From the NCBI GenBank assembly GCA_963817855.1, contig CAWFQA010000001.1:620001-684000 (forward strand): a stretch of 64,000 nucleotides of DNA, written 5' to 3'. The position numbers and the translations under genes are program-made. Under the pieces are notes generated by a model that was not told where the DNA came from, ran no database searches, and saw only the letters and a program-made list of their open reading frames with translations. Positions 15,761-23,001 of the stretch are shown one piece after another (position 1 is the stretch's first letter; every line of letters begins with the position of its first letter). This stretch comes from JAKAAZ01 sp963817855 (lineage in GTDB: Bacteria; Acidobacteriota; Terriglobia; Terriglobales; Acidobacteriaceae).

Positions 15761-17443
15761 ATGACAGACATAGAACCCCAGGCAACAGGCGACGATCAGC
15801 GAGAGCGGGAACCGCAGTGGCTGGATATTTTTTTCGCGCTGCTGACGGCGGCGTATGCGGTGTTGTTTGTTCGCCAGCCCAACCCATTCTTCGCCGATGA
15901 CAGCTTTTTCTATCTGCAGGTGGGACGCAATTTTGCGCTGGGTTATGGCAGTACCTTCAATCGCCTGATGCAGACCAATGGCTACCATCCCATCTGGATG
16001 CTGTTGTGTGCGGCGGTCTACCGGGTGTTTCCCAGTCGCACCATCGGCCTGCACATGATTGCGGCGTTGATTGTGCTGCTGAACATTGTCGTTCTGGTGG
16101 TGGCGGGGCGGTTGCTGCGCCGCCTGCGGGCGCCGGCATGGGTGGCGTGGACGATTTTGATTCCATTTCTCTTTGGGCTGCAGTTGGGGACCGAGTCTTC
16201 CTTGAGCGCGGCTATGCTGGCGGGAACGCTGCTGGCGCTGTACAAGTTTTTCGAGCATCCAAATTGGAAAAGCGGATTCGCGTTCAATGTTCTGGCGGCG
16301 TTTTCGGTGCTGAGCCGGCTGGACTCCATCTTTGTGATCGCGTGCGTGTGGATTGCGGTGCTGTTGTGGTGTATGCAGCAGAAACAGCAACATCAGGCGG
16401 ACGGCTCGCGCGCGCTGCGAATTCATCTAGCGTGGATTCCGCTGTATGCGGTGCTGTGGGGCGCCTACCTGGGCAGCAACCTGTTCTGGTTCGACATTTT
16501 GATGCCGATTAGCGGGCTGCTGAAGTCGAGCAATGGTGGCGACCATGCCTTCGGCCACAACCTGCCGCACACGGCTCTGATCTCGCTGATCATCTGCGCG
16601 ATTTCAATTGCGATTCTGTGGCGTAAGCAGCGCGACCGCTGGTTCCTGTTCGCGGAGCTGCCGTTCTTTCTCGGCATCCTGATGCATGCCGCGTATATCA
16701 CGCTGCGGATGACCGGAGAGACGCGCTGGACCTGGTACTACGTCAGCTGGGCGTTGCTGGCTGCGCTGACTGCCTCGCGCACGACGGCATGCCTGTTTCG
16801 TGCAACTCCGGCAACGGCGCGCGGACGCACTTCTTCGGTGGCAGCGACACTGCATTCAGTTGGCATCCTGCTGGCGATCGTGTTTTCCGCGCTGCTCTGG
16901 TACAAGATGGGCTGGAAACACAGTCGCGAGCAGGTTGCGGAAGAGATTACCATTCCCGAATTGCGACACGTGCTGGACGATGATCACCTATACCGCCTGC
17001 TGGCCTACGATCAACCGGGCGGGATGGCATATTTTACCGATGCCGAAGTGGTGCCGCTGGATGGCCTGATGGCCGATCGCGAATTTCAAACCGAGCTGGC
17101 GCAGAAGGGGATCGGCGAGTTCATTCGCAGGGACAATATCGACGGATTTGCGGGACCGACGGTGCCGTTCGACCAGTGGGGCAAGGACACCTATTGCGGT
17201 CATCTCTTTCTGGACAGCACGAAATATACCTGCGAGCCATGGATGGCGGGACCGCATGGGGAGCCGCAGTGGATGATCACCGGTGTCGAGGTATATTCGC
17301 GGATACCGCTGGGGCCGGCGGGATATATATCTCTGCCGCCGTCGCATATTGTGTGGACCGGGAAAAATTATTTGACGATCTGGAGAGTTTCTCCGGCGGA
17401 CAGCCAGCCGAAGGCGGAAGCTTCAAATCCCGCGGCCGAATAA
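15761..17443 (+). CDS. Multi-pass membrane protein, GT-C/GT39-like
   Basis: The 560-residue protein has a short hydrophilic N-terminus, about ten membrane segments and a soluble C-terminal part from about residue 385. An acidic pair follows the first helix (FFADDSFFYLQVGRNFALG), as in lipid-linked sugar GT-C glycosyltransferases, and NGYHPIWMLLCAAVYRV follows. The C-terminal part (residues 385-540) is periplasmic and not recognised. Transfer of a sugar from a polyprenyl carrier is the best guess; the acceptor is unknown. It stands alone between the HNH gene and a converging reductase. Confidence 0.65.
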   Translation: MTDIEPQATGDDQREREPQWLDIFFALLTAAYAVLFVRQPNPFFADDSFFYLQVGRNFALGYGSTFNRLMQTNGYHPIWMLLCAAVYRVFPSRTIGLHMIAALIVLLNIVVLVVAGRLLRRLRAPAWVAWTILIPFLFGLQLGTESSLSAAMLAGTLLALYKFFEHPNWKSGFAFNVLAAFSVLSRLDSIFVIACVWIAVLLWCMQQKQQHQADGSRALRIHLAWIPLYAVLWGAYLGSNLFWFDILMPISGLLKSSNGGDHAFGHNLPHTALISLIICAISIAILWRKQRDRWFLFAELPFFLGILMHAAYITLRMTGETRWTWYYVSWALLAALTASRTTACLFRATPATARGRTSSVAATLHSVGILLAIVFSALLWYKMGWKHSREQVAEEITIPELRHVLDDDHLYRLLAYDQPGGMAYFTDAEVVPLDGLMADREFQTELAQKGIGEFIRRDNIDGFAGPTVPFDQWGKDTYCGHLFLDSTKYTCEPWMAGPHGEPQWMITGVEVYSRIPLGPAGYISLPPSHIVWTGKNYLTIWRVSPADSQPKAEASNPAAE

Positions 17444-17483
17444 GACTCCCAATCGCGACCGTCATTGAATGGCAACCCAAGCG

Positions 17484-18008
17484 CTACGCGATGATGTGAT
17501 ACTCCGTCTTCACCAGTCCGCTCGGGTAGTGCTGAGTCCTCACATGACGGAGCTGGATATCGCGCGGCAGCGTGCCGAACAGGGGAATTCCATCCCCAAT
17601 GAGCACCGGCACTCGAGTGATGATCAGGCGTTGAGCCAAGCCGGCGCGCAGGAACCCTTGAATCGTGATTCCGCCATCGACATAGAGGTGGTGCGCGCCA
17701 CTGGCGGCGAGCTTCGAAACAATTTCGGCTGGAGCTCCGGCCATCTGCTCCACAACGCCTCCGCGTACCCCGGACAAATCGACGGGCTGGCTACTGAGGA
17801 CAACAACGCGTTTGCGACCATACGGCCATGCCGCAAAAGCCAGAACCGTCTCGAATGTTTTGCGGCCTATCACAAGTGCATCGACGCTTGCCATAAATTC
17901 GTCGTAGCCGTGGGGCTCACCGCCGCCCGCTGGCAGAAAATCAAGATCACCATTGGGCCGCGCCATGAATCCGTCAACGCTGATCCCGACAAAAACAGAT
18001 ATTGTCAT
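17484..18008 (-). CDS. RibD C-terminal / dihydrofolate-reductase-like protein
   Basis: The 174-residue protein shows the DHFR-fold pattern of stand-alone RibD-like reductases: MTISVFVGISVDGFMARPNG, DALVIGRKTFETV, and LYVDGGITIQGFLRAGLAQRLIITRVPVLIGDG. These bind NADPH and are usually of unknown substrate. The start ATG 18008 matches the family; longer frames add no conserved sequence. It converges on the GT-C-like gene and is divergent to lipA. Confidence 0.85.
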   Translation of the reverse strand: MTISVFVGISVDGFMARPNGDLDFLPAGGGEPHGYDEFMASVDALVIGRKTFETVLAFAAWPYGRKRVVVLSSQPVDLSGVRGGVVEQMAGAPAEIVSKLAASGAHHLYVDGGITIQGFLRAGLAQRLIITRVPVLIGDGIPLFGTLPRDIQLRHVRTQHYPSGLVKTEYHIIA

Positions 18009-18151
18009 CGCACGCTGTCCAACTCCAGCTGAGATCGCCGCCAGTATACTCTGCTGACCAAGATTCAACGTCTGCCGGCCGCATTGCTCTTTGGCCACCC
18101 TCAACCCCTCACAGGTACAATAAAGAGTGGCATCCGCAGCCTATTCATCTC

Positions 18152-19070
18152 ATGGCAACCACTCCTGAACTAATCCAGATCGATGTTTTGCCGAAGCGGC
18201 TGCAGCCCAGGCCGGAGTGGCTGAAGGCGCGCGCGCCGATGGGCGAAGTCTTCCACGACCTGAAGAAGCTGGCCCGCAGCCTGAACCTGAACACGGTGTG
18301 CGAGTCGGCGCATTGCCCCAATATCGGCGAATGCTGGAATCACAAGACCGCTACATTCATGATGCTGGGTAACCTGTGCACGCGTCGCTGCGGTTTTTGC
18401 GCCGTGCCCAAGGGGCGTCCGGAGGCGATCGATTTTGACGAGCCGCGGCGGGTGGCGGAAGCGGTGGCGACGTTAGGTCTGAAGCATGCCGTGATTACGA
18501 GCGTGAATCGCGACGACGATATCGCCGGCGGGGCGCGCGCCTTTGCTATGGTGATTGAGGAAATTCGCCGGCAAGCTCCCGGCTGCCAGGTGGAAGTGCT
18601 GATCCCGGATTTTCAAGGCAAGGAAGATGCGATTCGCATCGTGGTGGATGCTGCTCCTGAAGTGTTGAATCACAACACGGAAAGCGTGCCGCGACTCTAC
18701 CGCGTGGTGCGTTCCGGGGCGCGCTACGAACGCACGCTGCGCCTGCTCGAGTACTGCCAAGGAAGTGAATCCGAAGCTGGTGACGAAGTCCGGCGTCATG
18801 GTTGGGCTGGGCGAAGAGATGCACGAGCTGCTGGATGTGTTTCGCGACCTGGCGCGTGTCGGCACCGACATTCTGACCATCGGGCAGTACTTGCGTCCCT
18901 CGAAAGATCATCTGCCGATGGCGAGGATATACACACCGCAGGAGTTTGCGTGGATGAAAGAGCAAGCGATGCGGATGGGCTTTCGCCATGTGGAATCGGG
19001 CCCGCTGGTGCGATCTTCTTACCACGCGCATGAACAGGCTGCGTCGACGGGACTGAAGGTTCTGGCGTAG
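18152..19070 (+). CDS. lipA: Lipoyl synthase, with one frame break
   Basis: LipA inserts sulfur into octanoyl groups on lipoyl domains. Both iron-sulfur motifs are present: CESAHCPNIGEC for the auxiliary cluster and CTRRCGFC for the radical-SAM cluster, and GPLVRSSYHAHEQ carries the conserved Arg-Ser-Ser near the C-terminus. The frame holds to LLEYC (about 18757), then VNPKLVTKSGVMVGLGEEMH continues in the +1 frame to 19070. Removing one base from CCAA at 18757-18760 restores a standard 305-residue LipA. An indel error is more likely than loss of an enzyme central to 2-oxoacid dehydrogenases. Confidence 0.92.
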
Positions 19071-19082
19071 GGAAACATGCTG

Positions 19083-19121
19083 CCCACCCTTCGCGGTGAA
19101 ACTGCGAAGAATGGGGCAACC
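19083..19121. repeat. Hairpin repeat with CCCAC...AATGGGGCAACC flanks
   Basis: CTTCGC (19089-19094) pairs with GCGAAG (19104-19109) across a nine-base loop, and outer CCCA (19083-19086) pairs with TGGG (19112-19115). It lies between the converging ends of lipA and the zinc-ribbon gene. Same flanks as 13781-13815 with a different but still complementary stem. Confidence 0.7.
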
Positions 19122-19140
19122 GCAGTACACTTGTTCCCAA

Positions 19141-19458
19141 TCAGGGGACGAACTTACGCATTGGCTGGCGACGGTCGACGCGCAATAGCCAGCCGAACAT
19201 CACAAACAAAACAAACAGCACAGAGGCAACCTGGAAGGCGTCCCACCAAAGAGTTGTGAAATTGACGTCGGTCCTGCCGCTGAAGTCGAGCATGAGGAAA
19301 CCGATCGCGACCAGCACTGCCGTCGCAATCGGAAGCACGCGGCCGTGAATCTGCAAATGCCCGCGACAGGAGGGGCAGCGGAAAAACCCTCTCCACCGTG
19401 CCTTGAAGAAAGAGCGACGAAGGCTCAGCGGCATGGTGCAGACCGGGCAGGTATGCAT
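19141..19458 (-). CDS. Small zinc-ribbon membrane protein
   Basis: The 105-residue protein starts MHTCPVCTMPLSL and contains a second pair CPSCRGH near residue 30, so it can form a CxxC-CxxC zinc ribbon. Two membrane helices follow (IATAVLVAIGFLML and VASVLFVLFVMFGWLL). An upstream in-frame ATG at 19488 would add ten residues. The function is unknown. It converges on lipA. Confidence 0.6.
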   Translation of the reverse strand: MHTCPVCTMPLSLRRSFFKARWRGFFRCPSCRGHLQIHGRVLPIATAVLVAIGFLMLDFSGRTDVNFTTLWWDAFQVASVLFVLFVMFGWLLRVDRRQPMRKFVP

Positions 19459-19710
19459 AGGGGAATTTAGGGAAAAAAGGTCGTTCACGACAATTCTATT
19501 CTAAATGGCTGGCAGCACTTACCACGCCAGCAATTTTGCGACTGGTTCTCTGATTGTTTTAAGAGTGGCTTTCCGATCGAGATGCAAACGGGAGAAACTT
19601 GACTGCGTGACGCGGAGGGTGCGCAAGTTGAAAGCCGTCGTGGCTGTCCAGGAAACAGAGTGCTATCGGCTTGGTTACAATATCGTGTTGCAGGGAGGAG
19701 GAAAGACATC

Positions 19711-20298
19711 ATGGCTGGAACAGCGATGGCCGGTATTCCGGCGTTGAAAGAAACGTACCAATTGCTCAAGGCTCGGATGGACAAAGCGGTTGAGGATTTC
19801 CGCACCAATTTAACTTCCATCCGCACAGGACGCGCCAACGTGCACATGCTGGACCAGGTGAAGGTGCTGGCGTACGGGACAGAGATGCCGCTAAACCAGG
19901 TGGGCCAGATCAGCGCGCCGGAACCGCAACTGCTGCTGATCCAACCCTACGACACCAGCTTGATTGTGGAAGTGGAGAAAGCGCTGCGCGCCGGCAACCA
20001 GGGTTTCAATCCACAGAACGATGGCAAAGTGGTGCGGGTTCCGGTGCCGCCGATGACCGAAGAGCGACGCAAAGAAGTGGTGAAGCATCTGAACAAAGTG
20101 CTGGAAGATCATCGCACCGCAGTGCGCAATATTCGCCGCGACGGCAACGACCTGCTCAAGAAGGCCACGAAAGACAAGAAGATCTCAGAAGACGAAGAGA
20201 AGCGGTCGCTGGAAGAAATGCAGAAGCTGACGGATGAAGAGATCAAGCGCATGGAAGAATTGTGCAAGGCGAAGGAAAAAGAAGTGATGCAAGTGTGA
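19711..20298 (+). CDS. frr: Ribosome recycling factor
   Basis: The 195-residue protein matches RRF: MDKAVEDFRTNLTSIRTGRA, then VPPMTEERRKEVVKHLNKVLEDHRTAVRNIRRDGND and a C-terminal helix RSLEEMQKLTDEEIKRMEEL. With EF-G it splits post-termination ribosomes. ATG 19711 follows GGAGGAGGA by 8 bases. In many genomes frr follows pyrH; here it is 10 kb downstream on the same strand, with seven unrelated genes between. The N-terminus is about ten residues longer than E. coli RRF (MAGTAMAGIPALKE). Confidence 0.97.
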   Translation: MAGTAMAGIPALKETYQLLKARMDKAVEDFRTNLTSIRTGRANVHMLDQVKVLAYGTEMPLNQVGQISAPEPQLLLIQPYDTSLIVEVEKALRAGNQGFNPQNDGKVVRVPVPPMTEERRKEVVKHLNKVLEDHRTAVRNIRRDGNDLLKKATKDKKISEDEEKRSLEEMQKLTDEEIKRMEELCKAKEKEVMQV

Positions 20299-20377
20299 CG
20301 GACCTGAAAGCGCGGCGGAGCGAATCGAAACAGGCATGTTAGCCGTGCGAATTTAGGACATCCGATTTTGTCCACTT

Positions 20378-20406
20378 CCATTCAAGCCAACGGGCGGATC
20401 GAATGG
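20378..20406. repeat. Possible degenerate hairpin repeat
   Basis: CCATTC (20378-20383) pairs with GAATGG (20401-20406), and the interior TTCAAGCCAACGGGCGG resembles the stem-loop of the repeat at 13781. It lies in the 196-base gap after frr, where no gene is seen. Membership in the family is uncertain. Confidence 0.35.
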
Positions 20407-20494
20407 GTACCGAATGGTCGCGCATAGCACGCGGAACGCCTGAAATCGCTGCGCCTCCATTGTCTGATGGACGTTGGGAACCTAAAATGCCAGT

Positions 20495-22657
20495 ATGGAT
20501 TCCCTGAAGGTTGTGCACGCGGTTTGCCCGTTGGATTGCCCGGACTCGTGCAGCGTGCTCATCTCGGTGAACGGCGACGGCCGCGCCACAAAAATTCAAG
20601 GCAATCCAGATCATCCTGTCACCCGCGGATTTCTTTGCGCCAAGGTGACGAAGTATCTTGACCTTGTCTACTCCCCCGAGCGGGTGATGTATCCCATGCG
20701 GCGCCAGCCGGGTGTTGCCAAGGGGCAGATTCCGCCGGGGAAACAGGCAGAGGTCTTCGAGCGCATTTCCTGGGATGAGGCGCTGGATACGATTGCGGCG
20801 CGCCTGCAGGATATCTCCACAAAATTTGGGCCGGAAGCCATCCTTCCGTACTCTTACGCCGGAAATATGGCGGCGCTGGGGTACGGCTCGATGGACCGGC
20901 GTTTTTTCTCGCGTCTGGGGGCTTCGAGATTGGATCGCACCATCTGTTCGGCTGCCGGTGGCGAGGCCTTGATGTCGGTCTATGGAGCCAAGCTGGGTAC
21001 CGACACGGAACACTTTCGTCATGCCCGCACCATCTTGGCGTGGGGAGCGAACATTCTCGGCACCAATGTGCACTTGTGGCCGTTCATCCAGGAAGCGCGG
21101 CAAAAGGGCGCGCGCCTGATCGTGATCGATCCCTATACGACGAGAACTGCGAAGGCCGCCGACTGGCATCTGCAGATTCGACCGGGCACGGACTCGGCGC
21201 TGGCGCTGGGCATGATGCATGTGCTGATCGAAGAAAATCTGTATGACGCGGACTATGTGGAGCGTTTCACGCATGGCTTTGAGCCGCTGCGTGCCCGTGC
21301 GAAGGAATATCCGCCGGCATGCGTGGCGGAGGTGACGGGTCTCTCCACAGAAGACATTGTGCGGCTGGCGCGAGAATATGCGACCGCAACGCCGTCCGTG
21401 ATTCGCATGAATTATGGGGTGCAGCGAGCGCAAAATGGCGGAGCAGCCGCGCGCGCCATCGCCATGTTGCCGTGTTTGACCGGCGCGTGGAAACATCTGG
21501 GCGGAGGGCTGCAGCTTTCCACCAGCGGGGCGTTCCAGTTCAATAAGCAGGCGCTGGAGCGGCCGGATCTGGCGGAAGCGAGCCCGATCGGCCGAGCCGG
21601 CCGCATCGTGAATATGAGCCGCCTGGGGCACGCGCTGACGGAACTGAACGGGCCGCCGGTGCAGGCGATGCTGGTCTACAACTCCAACCCAGCCGCGATT
21701 GCGCCCAACCAGAAGGCGGTGTTGCAGGGACTGCGGAGGGAGGATTTGTTCACGGTGGTGCATGAGCAACTCTTCACCGACACCACCGACTACGCCGACA
21801 TCGTATTGCCCGCCACGACATTTTTCGAACACAAGGATTTTCAAGGCACCTACGGCCATTACTACGTGCAGCTTTCTGAGCCGGCGATTACGCCTATCGG
21901 CGAGGCGCGATCGAACGTGACGCTGTTTCGGCAGCTGGCGCAGCGCATGGGCTTTACTGAGTCCTGCTTTCTGGATAGCGAAGAGGACATGATCGACCAG
22001 GCGCTTCGGGGAACGAACTCTCCCTGGATGGAAGGAATCACGCGCGAAGAACTGGAGGCGCAGCATTCCATCCGCTTGAAATTTCCCCAGGAGCAACAGG
22101 GCGGTAGCTTCCAACCGTTTGTTTCAGAGGAATGGTTTCGCACTCCTTCAGGAAAGGCGGAGTTCTATTCCGAGACATTGGCGGCGCAGGGCTATGACCC
22201 GCTGCCGGGCTATGTGGCGGCCGATGAGTCGCGGCACTCGCCGCTGGCGAAGAAATTTCCGCTGGAGCTGCTGCCGCGCAAGAACGATAACTTTATGAAT
22301 TCGACATTTGCAGGACTACCGGCCCACCAAGCGATGGAGGCGGCGCATTTTGGCGTGTTGGAGATGCATCCGGAAGATGCCGACGCTCGCGGAATCGCCG
22401 ATGGGGACGAGATCGAGGTGTTCAACGAACGAGGAAAAATTCCGCTTCGGGCCAAAGTGGGGACAACTGTGCCTGCCGGAGTGGCCGCTTCCCGTTTAGG
22501 ATGGAACAAGCTCACTCGTGACGGGCAGGGGGTCAACTCACTGACAAGTGAGACGCTGACGGACCTGGGTGGAGGACCGACGTTTTACTCCACGCTGGTG
22601 GAAGTGCGCCGAGCGCAACCAGATCACCGCGGAGGCAAATTGCCGGAAAGGCCGTGA
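20495..22657 (+). CDS. Molybdopterin-dependent oxidoreductase (DMSO reductase family)
   Basis: The 720-residue protein has an N-terminal [4Fe-4S] motif (CPLDCPDSCSV, fourth Cys in GFLCAKV), the molybdopterin oxidoreductase core (SYAGNMAALGYGSMDRRFF; TICSAAGGEAL) and a C-terminal dinucleotide-binding domain (LEMHPEDADARGIADGDEIEVF). There is no Tat signal, so it appears cytoplasmic. Mo/W-bisPGD enzymes of this group reduce or oxidise small molecules; the substrate is not evident, and no electron-transfer subunit is adjacent. A CPXCG protein gene follows within 3 bases. The ribosome binding site at ATG 20495 is weak. Confidence 0.9.
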   Translation: MDSLKVVHAVCPLDCPDSCSVLISVNGDGRATKIQGNPDHPVTRGFLCAKVTKYLDLVYSPERVMYPMRRQPGVAKGQIPPGKQAEVFERISWDEALDTIAARLQDISTKFGPEAILPYSYAGNMAALGYGSMDRRFFSRLGASRLDRTICSAAGGEALMSVYGAKLGTDTEHFRHARTILAWGANILGTNVHLWPFIQEARQKGARLIVIDPYTTRTAKAADWHLQIRPGTDSALALGMMHVLIEENLYDADYVERFTHGFEPLRARAKEYPPACVAEVTGLSTEDIVRLAREYATATPSVIRMNYGVQRAQNGGAAARAIAMLPCLTGAWKHLGGGLQLSTSGAFQFNKQALERPDLAEASPIGRAGRIVNMSRLGHALTELNGPPVQAMLVYNSNPAAIAPNQKAVLQGLRREDLFTVVHEQLFTDTTDYADIVLPATTFFEHKDFQGTYGHYYVQLSEPAITPIGEARSNVTLFRQLAQRMGFTESCFLDSEEDMIDQALRGTNSPWMEGITREELEAQHSIRLKFPQEQQGGSFQPFVSEEWFRTPSGKAEFYSETLAAQGYDPLPGYVAADESRHSPLAKKFPLELLPRKNDNFMNSTFAGLPAHQAMEAAHFGVLEMHPEDADARGIADGDEIEVFNERGKIPLRAKVGTTVPAGVAASRLGWNKLTRDGQGVNSLTSETLTDLGGGPTFYSTLVEVRRAQPDHRGGKLPERP

Positions 22658-22659
22658 TC

Positions 22660-22848
22660 ATGGCGGATGCGGCGGGGTTCCAGTGTGCTGGCTGTGGTGA
22701 GTGGAACGAGACGGTCGTGGATGAATCGGGTGGTAGCCGCCAGCAGTACGTAGAAGATTGCCAGGTGTGCTGCAAGCCGAATGTATTGGATATCTGCTGG
22801 GACAGTGCGGCAGGGGAATTTGTCATTGAAGCCCAGTTGGAAAGCTAG
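22660..22848 (+). CDS. CPXCG-motif cysteine-rich protein
   Basis: The 62-residue protein carries two cysteine pairs, FQCAGCGEWN near the start and CQVCCKPN in the middle, typical of the small CPXCG family. It probably binds one zinc or iron ion; the role is unknown. GGAAAGG at 22644-22650 favours ATG 22660, though GTG 22654 overlaps the previous stop codon and could be used. It is coupled to the molybdopterin oxidoreductase gene. Confidence 0.8.
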   Translation: MADAAGFQCAGCGEWNETVVDESGGSRQQYVEDCQVCCKPNVLDICWDSAAGEFVIEAQLES

Positions 22849-22957
22849 CTGGTCTGAAAATGTTTTTTGCAGTCTGGAACGCAGATCGACCGCGTTCCAC
22901 AACGAAAAATGAGCCAGGTTGGAAGCGCGGTCGCTAGGATCGAGCGGTCATCTCCCG

Positions 22958-22963
22958 TATAAT
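22958..22963 (+). promoter_or_regulatory. -10 element upstream of bamA
   Basis: A perfect TATAAT sits 38 bases before the bamA start. No convincing -35 hexamer is seen at 16-18 bases, so the promoter is only half supported. Confidence 0.4.
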
Positions 22964-23001
22964 CGTGTTTTCCTCTGGTATCGATTTTTGGCAGTGAGGG
23001 T

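Noticed and set aside
20339..22114. A 591-codon open frame on the minus strand opposite the molybdopterin oxidoreductase
   Set aside because: The translation is rich in Arg/His/Gln with no recognisable domain, typical of an antisense shadow in GC-rich DNA.
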